A stretch of 64,000 bases of DNA, from NCBI RefSeq assembly GCF_916858655.1, contig NZ_CAKASL010000003.1:620001-684000 (forward strand), read 5' to 3'. Positions 52,005 through 59,625 of the stretch are shown in pieces (position 1 is the first letter of the stretch; the number at the start of each line of letters is the position of its first letter). The notes beneath the pieces are model-generated. The model searched no databases and had not been told where the DNA came from. It saw only the letters and a program-made list of their open reading frames with translations. The position numbers and the translations under genes were made by a program. Source of the stretch: Aeromicrobium sp. Leaf350 (GTDB lineage Bacteria > Actinomycetota > Actinomycetes > Propionibacteriales > Nocardioidaceae).

Positions 52005-53245
52005 CCCCAGACTGGGGTCCCATGGCGAGCCCGATGCGACCCGTGACCGCGGTCGCTCCGTGGCCGGTCGACGAGCAGCGGCTCGTCGACCGGCTCGCGA
52101 TGACGCTCGTCTCGGCTGCGGGCTTCGCGCTGTTCGTCCCCGCGATCGTGCTCTTCGTGCTCGGGGTGCTGCTCGTGCCGCTCGGGGTGCTGGGCGTCGG
52201 GTTCGCGCTCGCGCACGTGGTCGTGCCGCTCGTGGAGGTCGTGACCCGCGCGCACCGGGGCCTCGGGGGACTGGTGCTCGGCGAGACGGTCCCGGCCGGC
52301 TACCTCCGGACCCGGGGCGGGTTCTTCGGACCGCCACTCGGCTGGCTGCGCGACCCGCACCGCTGGCGCGACCTCGGCTACCTCGCCTACTCCGCGACGG
52401 GCGGCTTCGTGATGTCGGGGGTGCCGGTCGTGCTGCTCGTGGCTCTGCCGGTGCACCTGATCCTGGCGGTGGTGCTGGGCGGCACGGCGGCGGTCGTGCT
52501 GGTGCTCAGCGGACTGCTCTGCCTGCCGCTGTGGTGGATCCTGACCCCGCCGCTGGTGCGGGCGCGGGCCCTCGTGGAGCGCTCGATGCTCGGCTACTCC
52601 GTGGCCGACCTCGAGTCCAGGGTCGAGCGGGTCGAGGAGACCCGGACCGACGCCCTCGACACCACCGCCGCCGAGATCCGCCGGATCGAGCGTGACCTGC
52701 ACGACGGCGCGCAGGCGCGGATCGCCGCCGTCGGCATGAACGTCGGCCTTGCCGAGAAGCTCCTCACGAGTGACCCGGCGGCGGCCGCAGAGCTGCTGCG
52801 CGAGGCGAGGGAGACGACGCTCGGCGCCCTCGAGGACCTCAGGTCGGTCGTGCGGGGCATCCATCCGCCGGCCCTGGCGGACCGGGGTCTGGCGGGGGCG
52901 ATCGAGGCGCTCGCCGTGCCCATCCCGCTGCCCGTCACGGTCGCCGTCGACGTGCCGACCCTGCCCGAGCCGGTCGAGTCCGCCGCCTACTTCGCGGTCG
53001 CGGAGTGCCTGACCAACACCGTCAAGCACTCCGGCGCCTCGCGCGCCTGGGTGCGCGGCTCGCACGACGGGCGACGACTCCGGCTCGTGGCCGGCGACGA
53101 CGGTCGCGGAGGGGCGGACCCGACGGCCTCCGGGCTGGCCGGCGTCGCGCGCCGGCTCGCCGCCTTCGATGGCACGATGACGGTCGACAGCCCGGCCGGC
53201 GGGCCGACCGTCGTGACGATGGAGGTGCCGTGCCCGACCACCTGA
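52001..53245 (+). CDS. NarL-type sensor histidine kinase with Putative_sensor domain
   Basis: 414 residues. The N-terminal half has four hydrophobic segments in the PF13796 'putative sensor' arrangement (long helical pairs at 33-80 and 130-185). The HisKA_3 phosphoacceptor is His234 in ERDLHDGAQ. The ATPase domain has AECLTNTVKHSGA (N box) and DDGRGGA (G1). It probably senses envelope damage or the exported compound. GTG 52001 overlaps the permease stop. It overlaps the regulator gene by 16 bases. Confidence 0.92.
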   Translation: MTPDWGPMASPMRPVTAVAPWPVDEQRLVDRLAMTLVSAAGFALFVPAIVLFVLGVLLVPLGVLGVGFALAHVVVPLVEVVTRAHRGLGGLVLGETVPAGYLRTRGGFFGPPLGWLRDPHRWRDLGYLAYSATGGFVMSGVPVVLLVALPVHLILAVVLGGTAAVVLVLSGLLCLPLWWILTPPLVRARALVERSMLGYSVADLESRVERVEETRTDALDTTAAEIRRIERDLHDGAQARIAAVGMNVGLAEKLLTSDPAAAAELLREARETTLGALEDLRSVVRGIHPPALADRGLAGAIEALAVPIPLPVTVAVDVPTLPEPVESAAYFAVAECLTNTVKHSGASRAWVRGSHDGRRLRLVAGDDGRGGADPTASGLAGVARRLAAFDGTMTVDSPAGGPTVVTMEVPCPTT

Positions 53246-53883
53246 GAGTCTTGCTCGCCGAGGACCAGGCGCTCCTGCGGGACGGGCTGGTCCGCATCCT
53301 CGCGGCCGACGGCATCGAGGTCGTGGAGTCTGTCGTCGACCAGCCGGGGCTCGACCGGGTGCTGCGACGCGACGACGTCGACGTGGCGGTGGTCGACGTC
53401 CGCCTGCCGCCGACGGGCACGACCGAGGGGCTGGTGTCGGCGATCGCGGCGCGTGCCGAGCGGCCGGGTCTCCCCGTGCTGGTGCTGAGCCAGTGGGTCG
53501 AGGCGCTCTACGCCCGCGACCTGCTGGCGGACGGGCAGGGCGCGGTCGGCTACCTGCTGAAGGACCGTGTGGCGGACGTGGACGGATTCGTCGCCGCCGT
53601 GCGCCAGGTCGCCTCGGGCGGCACCGTGCTCGACCCCGAGGTCGTCGCCGCGTTGGTGCAGGGCGCCACGGCGGGCCCGCTCGACCGGCTGAGCCCGCGC
53701 GAGCGCGAGGTCCTGGCCCTCATGGCCGAGGGGCGCTCGAACGCGGCGATCGCGGCGCGGCTCGTCGTCACCGAGAAGGCGGTCGGCAAGCACACGCACA
53801 GCATCTTCACCAAGCTCGACCTGCCGCCGGCGCCTGACGACAACCGTCGGGTGCTGGCCGTCCTGGCCCTGCTCCAGGGCTGA
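53230..53883 (+). CDS. NarL/FixJ response regulator
   Basis: 217 residues. The receiver domain has Asp12 and phosphoacceptor Asp56 (VVDVRLP) with Lys111 (LLKD). The LuxR-type helix-turn-helix is LSPREREVLALMAEGRSNAAIAARL followed by VGKHTHSIFTKLDL. GGAGG at 53221-53225 lies inside the kinase gene, four bases before GTG 53230. It is partner of the adjacent kinase and most likely controls the ABC cassette. The stop codon sits inside a terminator hairpin. Confidence 0.94.
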   Translation: MPDHLRVLLAEDQALLRDGLVRILAADGIEVVESVVDQPGLDRVLRRDDVDVAVVDVRLPPTGTTEGLVSAIAARAERPGLPVLVLSQWVEALYARDLLADGQGAVGYLLKDRVADVDGFVAAVRQVASGGTVLDPEVVAALVQGATAGPLDRLSPREREVLALMAEGRSNAAIAARLVVTEKAVGKHTHSIFTKLDLPPAPDDNRRVLAVLALLQG

Positions 53884-53905
53884 CCGCCCCTCGGTGGGGG
53901 GTCAG
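53880..53905. terminator. Compact bidirectional terminator containing both stop codons
   Basis: CTGACC/GGTCAG (6 bp) and CCCC/GGGG (4 bp) with one bulged G around TCGGT. The response-regulator TGA (53881-53883) and the convergent gene's TGA (53904-53902) both lie in the stem. Confidence 0.7.
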
Positions 53906-54132
53906 GCCTTGGCGTGGCCGAATCCGACGGGGCGGCCCGTGTCGCCCGTGAAAAGCACGTAGGCGATCTTGTCGGCCGGGACGGCCACCGTGGTGCCCTT
54001 GTCGTCGGTCATGCTGAAGACCGAGGCGTCGGCGATGGCCTGGTTGAGCTCACTCAGGACCTCGTCGGGCGAGCTGGACGTCTCGAGCGTGAGCTCGCGG
54101 GCAGCGTTCTGGACACCGATCTTGACCTCCAT
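53902..54132 (-). CDS. DUF3107 protein (TB9.4 family)
   Basis: 76 residues. MEVKIGVQNAARELTLET, the central SVFSMTDDKGTTVAVPADKIAYV and the C-terminal GRPVGFG are diagnostic of the small DUF3107 proteins; TB9.4 (Rv3208A) is the mycobacterial member and a T-cell antigen. Function unknown. ATG 54132 has GGAAGGA upstream; a longer in-frame extension to 54210 lacks conservation. It follows the tetR gene on the same strand by 43 bases, as in M. tuberculosis. Confidence 0.9.
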   Translation of the reverse strand: MEVKIGVQNAARELTLETSSSPDEVLSELNQAIADASVFSMTDDKGTTVAVPADKIAYVLFTGDTGRPVGFGHAKA

Positions 54133-54175
54133 GAGGGGGTCCTTCCGTTCGTCGTGTGTGGGTGCAGCGGATGGA

Positions 54176-54823
54176 TCAGGGGGTGGGTGCTTCGTCCTTC
54201 GGGAAGCCACCGATGCCGCGCCAGGCCAGCGTGGCCAGCATGCGGGTGGCGTCCTCGCGCGAGACGGTCGACTGCGAGTCGAGCCAGTGGCGGGCCGAGA
54301 CCTGGCCCATGCTCACGAGCGCGACCGCGAGCAGGTGGGCGGCCTCCTGCGGCAGGCCGGTGTCCTCGCTGATGACCTCGGCCACGGCAGAGGCCGACTC
54401 GGTCGTGACCCGGTCGAGCTGGTCGCGGACCTCGGGATCGCTCGTCAGGTCGGACTCGAAGACCAGCCGCACGGGCGCGTCGTCGCGGGCGACGTACTCG
54501 AACCACAGCTCGATCGTGGCGCGCACGCGGCGGCGGTTGTCCTGGGTCGAGGCGAGCGCCTCGCGCACGGCACCGATCACGGTGTCGCAGGCCGACTGGA
54601 TGAGGGCCAGGTACAGGTCGAGCTTGCCCGGGAAGTGCTGGTAGAGCACGGGCTTGGAGACGCCGGCACGCTCGGCGATCTCGTCCATCGACGCCGCGTG
54701 GTAGCCCTGCTCGACGAAGACGGCGAGCGCGACCTCCAGGAGCTGGGCCTTGCGGGCAGATCGGGGGAGCCGGCCGGAGCGCGGGCGGCCCGCCGAGTTC
54801 TGCAGAGTCGGAGCGTCGGTCAC
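54176..54823 (-). CDS. TetR-family regulator (Rv3208 type)
   Basis: 215 residues. The helix-turn-helix is MDEIAERAGVSKPVLYQHFPGKLDLY (about 46-71). The ligand domain is all-helical. The positional match to Rv3208 and neighbours TB9.4-like and moeZ suggests the same regulator, whose ligand is unknown. TAACCT ends 8 bases before GTG 54823, so it is probably leaderless. A GGTGT-TG-ACACC dyad in the divergent gap may be its operator. Confidence 0.92.
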   Translation of the reverse strand: MTDAPTLQNSAGRPRSGRLPRSARKAQLLEVALAVFVEQGYHAASMDEIAERAGVSKPVLYQHFPGKLDLYLALIQSACDTVIGAVREALASTQDNRRRVRATIELWFEYVARDDAPVRLVFESDLTSDPEVRDQLDRVTTESASAVAEVISEDTGLPQEAAHLLAVALVSMGQVSARHWLDSQSTVSREDATRMLATLAWRGIGGFPKDEAPTP

Positions 54824-54830
54824 GTCGGCA

Positions 54831-54836
54831 AGGTTA
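54831..54836 (-). promoter_or_regulatory. -10 box, leaderless start of tetR
   Basis: TAACCT on the minus strand ends 8 bases before the GTG at 54823. Confidence 0.5.
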
Positions 54837-54945
54837 CCCGGCGGTCATCTCACGGCACGGACCTCGGTCTCACGGCCGTGGTGGGAGCCGGGAGAATGGG
54901 GGCATCCCGGTGCCGGCGCCCCGGCGGAACACATCCGCCGCACGT

Positions 54946-54957
54946 GGTGTTGACACC
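54946..54957. promoter_or_regulatory. Dyad GGTGT-TG-ACACC between tetR and moeZ
   Basis: A 5-bp inverted repeat with 2-bp spacer that includes a TTGACA. A CGGCGG/CCGCCG hairpin lies just upstream (54922-54940). Candidate operator; unproven. Confidence 0.35.
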
Positions 54958-54986
54958 GACGACATCGAGACGAACGAGGAGTAGCC

Positions 54987-56159
54987 GTGGTCGCGCCCCT
55001 GGTGGAACCCGCTGACGAGCTGACGATCGACGAGGTCCGTCGGTACAGCCGTCACCTGATCATCCCTGACGTCGGCATGGACGGACAGAAGCGCCTGAAG
55101 AACGCCAAGGTGCTCGTCATCGGCGCCGGCGGCCTCGGCAGCCCTGCGCTGCTGTACCTGGCCGCGGCCGGCGTCGGCACGCTCGGCATCATCGACGACG
55201 ACGTCGTCGACGAGTCGAACCTGCAGCGCCAGATCATCCACGGTCAGTCCGACATCGACCGTCCGAAGGCCGTCAGCGCCGCGGAGTCGGTCGCCGAGAC
55301 CAACCCGTACGTCACGACGATCGTGCACAACGAGCGCCTCGACAACGAGAACGTGCTGGACATCTTCAGCCAGTACGACCTGATCGTCGACGGCACCGAC
55401 AACTTCGCGACGCGCTACCTCGTCAACGACGCGGCCGTGATCCTGAACAAGCCGTACGTGTGGGGCTCGATCTACCGCTTCGAGGGCCAGGTCAGCGTCT
55501 TCTGGGCCCAGGAGGGTCCGCAGTACCGCGACCTCTACCCCGAGCCGCCGCCGCCGGGCATGGTCCCCTCGTGCGCCGAGGGCGGCGTGCTGGGCGTCCT
55601 GTGCGCCTCGATCGGCTCGATCATGGTCACCGAGGCGATCAAGCTCATCACCGGCATCGGCGACCCGCTGATCGGCCGCCTGATGACGTACGACGCGCTC
55701 GAGATGCGGTACGCGACCCTCAAGATCCGTCGCGACCCGAACGGCACGCTGCCGACCGAGCTGCTGGGCGACTACGAGGCGTTCTGCGGTGCGATCAGCG
55801 ACGAGGCGGCCGAGGCGGCTGCCGACTCGACGATCAGCGTGGCCACGCTCGACGGCTGGCTGAAGGAGCGCAACGACGGTGGGCGCGACTTCGTGCTCGT
55901 CGACGTGCGCGAGCCGGTGGAGCGCGACATCAACCACATCCCGGGCTCGATCCTGATCCCCAAGGGTGAGTTCCTCAACGGCAAGGCGTTCGCCGAGCTG
56001 TCGCAGGACAAGCAGGTCGTCCTGCACTGCAAGTCGGGCGTGCGCTCGGCCGAGGCGCTCGCGGTGCTCAAGGGCGCCGGCTACTCCGACGCCGTGCACG
56101 TCGGCGGCGGCGTCGTGGCCTGGGTCAACCAGATCGACCCGAGCCAGCCCACGTACTGA
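54987..56159 (+). CDS. moeZ: MoeZ: ThiF/MoeB adenylyltransferase fused to rhodanese
   Basis: 390 residues. The E1-like domain (1-275) has nucleotide loop GAGGLGS (46-52), Arg81/Gln82 of NLQRQ and Cys196 (PSCAEGG). The structural CxxC zinc pairs of E. coli MoeB are absent, as in mycobacterial MoeZ (Rv3206c). The rhodanese domain (285-390) has active-site Cys348 in HCKSGVRS. It activates and thiolates sulfur-carrier proteins such as CysO and MoaD for cysteine, molybdopterin and related synthesis. GAGGAG precedes GTG 54987. It begins the moeZ-ATL-adnB-adnA run. Confidence 0.95.
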   Translation: MVAPLVEPADELTIDEVRRYSRHLIIPDVGMDGQKRLKNAKVLVIGAGGLGSPALLYLAAAGVGTLGIIDDDVVDESNLQRQIIHGQSDIDRPKAVSAAESVAETNPYVTTIVHNERLDNENVLDIFSQYDLIVDGTDNFATRYLVNDAAVILNKPYVWGSIYRFEGQVSVFWAQEGPQYRDLYPEPPPPGMVPSCAEGGVLGVLCASIGSIMVTEAIKLITGIGDPLIGRLMTYDALEMRYATLKIRRDPNGTLPTELLGDYEAFCGAISDEAAEAAADSTISVATLDGWLKERNDGGRDFVLVDVREPVERDINHIPGSILIPKGEFLNGKAFAELSQDKQVVLHCKSGVRSAEALAVLKGAGYSDAVHVGGGVVAWVNQIDPSQPTY

Positions 56160-56177
56160 CGCACTCGGTCCGAGTCC

Positions 56178-56477
56178 GTGGCCAGCGAGGAGTTCGCCGA
56201 GGCGGTGCTGCGCATCGTCGAGGCGATCCCTCCTGGCCACGTCCTGACCTACGGGCTGATCGCCGAGGAGATCGGGCGCGGGGGACCGCGTCAGGTCGGT
56301 GGGGTGATGGCCCGCGACGGGCACGGCGTGCCCTGGTGGCGGGTCGTGCGGGCCGACGGCTCCCTGCCCGCCCACCTCGTGCTCGACGCCCAGCGCGAGT
56401 GGAGGCGCGAGGGCACGCCCGTGAATCGCGGTCGGGTCGACGTCGCACGCGCGGTCGCTCCGGCGGGTCCCGCATGA
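56178..56477 (+). CDS. Alkyltransferase-like protein (ATL, MGMT family)
   Basis: 99 residues. It keeps the MGMT DNA-binding core (GHVLTYGLIAEEIG, PRQVGGVMARD) but the PCHRV active site reads PWWRV, so the acceptor cysteine is Trp53. ATL proteins bind O6-alkylguanine without repairing it and flag it for nucleotide excision repair. M. tuberculosis Rv3204 lies in the same place. GTG 56178 is the probable start, 18 bases after moeZ. Neighbouring helicase-nuclease genes fit a DNA-damage role. Confidence 0.9.
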   Translation: MASEEFAEAVLRIVEAIPPGHVLTYGLIAEEIGRGGPRQVGGVMARDGHGVPWWRVVRADGSLPAHLVLDAQREWRREGTPVNRGRVDVARAVAPAGPA

Positions 56478-56505
56478 TGTCCGAGCCCTCTGGTTGCATG
56501 ACCTC

Positions 56506-59500
56506 GTGACGTTGAACTACGAGCTCCGCCGGCCGAGCCTGGCCGAGGTCGTGGTGCCCGAGCTCGACACCTCGCAGCAGGCCGTCGTCGACCACCGCGG
56601 ATCCCCGCTGCTGGTGCTGGCCGGCCCGGGCACGGGCAAGACCACGACCCTGGTCGAGCTCGTGGCGCAGCGCATCGCGGCGGGTGAGGTGCGGCCCGAC
56701 GAGGTGCTGATGCTCACCTTCAGCCGCAAGGCCGCCGAGGAGATGCGCCACCGCGTCTCCGCGCGCCTCGGCGGGGGTGCGCCCGTCACGGCGGTCACCT
56801 TCCACTCCTGGTGCTACGCGCTGCTGCGCCGCCACGCCGACCCCGACGTCTTCGCCGCGCCGCCCACGCTCATGACCGCCGCCGAGTCCGACGCCGTCCT
56901 CGCCGACCTGCTGGCGGGGCACGATGCCCAGACCTGGCCCGCCGAGCTGCGTCCGGCCCTGCGCACCCGCGGCTTCGCCACCGAGCTCGGCGCGTTCCTG
57001 GGCGCGCTGGCCGCCGGCACCCTCACGACCGACGACCTCCGAGCCCTCGCCGTCAGCGCCGACCGCCCGCTGTGGCACCGCGTGGCCGAGGTGCTCGACG
57101 AGTACGGCGAGGTCACCGACGCCGCCAACCTCACCGACTACGCCGAGCTCGTCGTCCGCACGTCGGCCCTGCTCGACGATCCCCAGCGGCTCGACGAGAT
57201 CCGCGCCGGCACGCGCCTCGTCGTGGTCGACGAGTACCAGGACACCGACCCCGCCCAGGTCGAGGTGCTGCGCAAGCTCGTCGGGCCGCGTCAGCAGCTC
57301 GTCGCCGTGGGCGACCACGACCAGGCCATCTACGCGTTCCGTGGCGCCGACGCCGACGGGGTCGGCCTGTTCCCGCGCCACTTCGCCGGCGCCGAGGTGA
57401 AGGTGCTCGACACCACGCGGCGCTTCGGCCAGCGGGTGCGCGACGCTGCGGTCGCCGTGCTGCCACCGCTGCAGGCCCGAGGTCTGCCGGTCGACGTCGT
57501 GCGCCGGCACCGCGACCTCGCCTGCGCCGCCGGGTCCGACGGCACGGTCGAGGTCCGCAGCTTCACGAGCGAGACCGCCGAGGTCGAGCACGTGGCCGAG
57601 GCCCTGCGCCGCCAGCACCTCGAGCACGACCGCTCCTGGTCCGACATGGCCGTGCTGGTGCGCACCTCCGCCCAGCTCGGGCGCCTGCAGCGGGCGCTGG
57701 TCGAGGCCGACGTGCCGTGCGAGGTCTCGGGCGACGAGGTGCCGCTCGTGGCCGAGCCGGCGGTCCGCGTGCTGCTGGGTGCCCTGTCGGCGGCCGACAC
57801 GCTGGCGGCGGGCCTCGAGCTGGAGCCCGAGGTCGCCCAGACGCTGCTGACCGGCCCGCTGGCCGGGGTCGACGCACCCGACCTGCGGGCCCTCGGCCGG
57901 CGGTTGCGGGCCGACGACCGCGAGACCCCGTCGCGGGTGCTGCTGGCGCGCGCCGTCTCGGGGCTCGCCACCGACGACGACGGTCCCGGCGACGCCGTCG
58001 TGCGCCGTCTGGCCCGTCTGCTCGCGCGGGCGGCCGGCATGATCCAGGCCGGCGAGCCGACCGAGCAGGTGCTCTGGGTGCTCTGGCACGACACCGACTG
58101 GCCGAGCCGGCTCGAGCACGCGTGGGAGTCCGGGGGCAGCGACCGCGTCGCGGCCGACCGCGACCTCGACGCCCTCGTGGCGCTGTTCCAGCACGCCGCG
58201 CGGTCCGAGGAGCGCCACCGCCGGCGCTCGGTCGCCGGCTTCCTCGCCGACCTGCGGGCCCAGCGGCTCCCGGCCGACCGTCTGGCCGACAGCACGGCTC
58301 GTCCCGCGGCCGTTCGCCTCATGACGGCGCACCGTGCCAAGGGGCTGGAGTGGCCCGTCGTCGTGGTCGCCGGGGTCCAGGAGGACGTCTGGCCCGACCT
58401 CGCACCGAGGCCCTCCCTGCTCCGCCCCGACCTCCTGGCGGGCCCGGCGCCCACGGCGCGCGAGCGCCTCCACGAGGAGCGTCGCGTCATGTACGTCGCG
58501 CTCACCCGCGCCCGTGAGCACCTGCTGGTCACGGCGGTCGACTCCGGGTCCGACGAGTCCGGCGGGCCGTCGCGGTTCCACGACGAGCTGTGCCGGGCGG
58601 GGTTCGGCGCGGGCGACCCGCAGGGACGCCCGGCCAGGCCCCTGTCGCTGCGCGGACTCGTCACCGAGCTCCGACGCGCGGCCGACGACCCCGACCCGGA
58701 GGTGCGGGCCTCCGCGGCCGGTCTGCTGGCCCGCGTCGCCGCCAGCTCGGCCGGGCGGGCCCGCGCCGCGCATCCCGACACCTGGTGGGGACTCGCCGAC
58801 CCCACGGTCTCCGAGGTGCCGCTGCGCGACCCCGACCAGCCGCTGGGCCTGTCGGGCTCGAGCCTCACCAGCATCACGGGCTGCTCGCTCAAGTGGTTCC
58901 TCGCCAGTGAGGTCAACGCCTCGCGGGGATCCACGACGGCGCAGGGCTTCGGGCTCGTGGTGCACGCCGTCGCCGCCGACGTCGTGCGTCGCGGGCTCGA
59001 GCACCCGAGCGTCGCCGAGCTGCACGCCCACCTCGACGACGTGTGGCACCGGCTGGGGCACGAGACCGCCTGGATCAGCGAGCGCGAGCGGGCCGACGCC
59101 CACCAGGCCCTCACGCGCTTCGCCACCTGGCACGTCGCGAACCACCGCCGTCCGCTCGCGGCCGAGCACGAGTTCACCGCCGAGCTCGAGGTCGACGGCG
59201 AGTCCGTCGTGCTCCGTGGCTCGATGGACCGGGTCGAGCTCGACGCCGACGGCCGGGTGCACGTCGTCGACTTCAAGAACAGCAAGCACGCCCCGTCCAC
59301 GGCCGACGTCGCAGAGCACCCGCAGCTCGGCGTGTACTCCCTCGCCGTGCGCACCGCCGGCATCGAGGGCCACCACGACGTCGGCGGCAGCGAGCTCGTT
59401 CAGCTGCGCATCCCCGAGGGGGCCAAGGCTCCCGACGCGCCGAAGGTGCAGCGCCAGTCGGCGCCAGCCGAGGAGGGCGAGTTCTTCGTCCACGACCTCG

Positions 59501-59625
59501 TGCGTCAGGCGGTCCACACCATGCGCAGCGAGCAGGTCGCCGCCACCCCGTCCACCTGCACGTTCTGCGAGTTCGACGCGATCTGCCCCGCCAAGACGAC
59601 CTTCACGATCGGCTCCGACCGATGA
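56506..59625 (+). CDS. adnB: AdnB-like UvrD/Rep helicase with 4Fe-4S RecB-type nuclease
   Basis: 1039 residues. SF1A helicase motifs: Walker A AGPGTGKT (39-46), DEYQDT, QAIYAFRGAD, and TAHRAKGLEWPVV (motif V). The C-terminal nuclease has the SMDRVEL...VVDFKNS core (about 906-925) and four cysteines, Cys793, Cys1018, Cys1021 and Cys1027, spaced as in the iron-sulfur cluster of AddB/AdnB. With AdnA it would resect double-strand breaks. GTG 56506 was chosen over TTG 56494. Its stop overlaps adnA (ATGA). In M. tuberculosis the pair is Rv3202c-Rv3201c. Confidence 0.92.
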   Translation: MTLNYELRRPSLAEVVVPELDTSQQAVVDHRGSPLLVLAGPGTGKTTTLVELVAQRIAAGEVRPDEVLMLTFSRKAAEEMRHRVSARLGGGAPVTAVTFHSWCYALLRRHADPDVFAAPPTLMTAAESDAVLADLLAGHDAQTWPAELRPALRTRGFATELGAFLGALAAGTLTTDDLRALAVSADRPLWHRVAEVLDEYGEVTDAANLTDYAELVVRTSALLDDPQRLDEIRAGTRLVVVDEYQDTDPAQVEVLRKLVGPRQQLVAVGDHDQAIYAFRGADADGVGLFPRHFAGAEVKVLDTTRRFGQRVRDAAVAVLPPLQARGLPVDVVRRHRDLACAAGSDGTVEVRSFTSETAEVEHVAEALRRQHLEHDRSWSDMAVLVRTSAQLGRLQRALVEADVPCEVSGDEVPLVAEPAVRVLLGALSAADTLAAGLELEPEVAQTLLTGPLAGVDAPDLRALGRRLRADDRETPSRVLLARAVSGLATDDDGPGDAVVRRLARLLARAAGMIQAGEPTEQVLWVLWHDTDWPSRLEHAWESGGSDRVAADRDLDALVALFQHAARSEERHRRRSVAGFLADLRAQRLPADRLADSTARPAAVRLMTAHRAKGLEWPVVVVAGVQEDVWPDLAPRPSLLRPDLLAGPAPTARERLHEERRVMYVALTRAREHLLVTAVDSGSDESGGPSRFHDELCRAGFGAGDPQGRPARPLSLRGLVTELRRAADDPDPEVRASAAGLLARVAASSAGRARAAHPDTWWGLADPTVSEVPLRDPDQPLGLSGSSLTSITGCSLKWFLASEVNASRGSTTAQGFGLVVHAVAADVVRRGLEHPSVAELHAHLDDVWHRLGHETAWISERERADAHQALTRFATWHVANHRRPLAAEHEFTAELEVDGESVVLRGSMDRVELDADGRVHVVDFKNSKHAPSTADVAEHPQLGVYSLAVRTAGIEGHHDVGGSELVQLRIPEGAKAPDAPKVQRQSAPAEEGEFFVHDLVRQAVHTMRSEQVAATPSTCTFCEFDAICPAKTTFTIGSDR

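Noticed and set aside
56125..59517. A 1130-codon open frame on the minus strand
   Set aside because: It lies antisense to adnB, has low-complexity Gly/Arg/Val/Glu composition and no recognisable domain; long antisense frames are common in very high G+C DNA.
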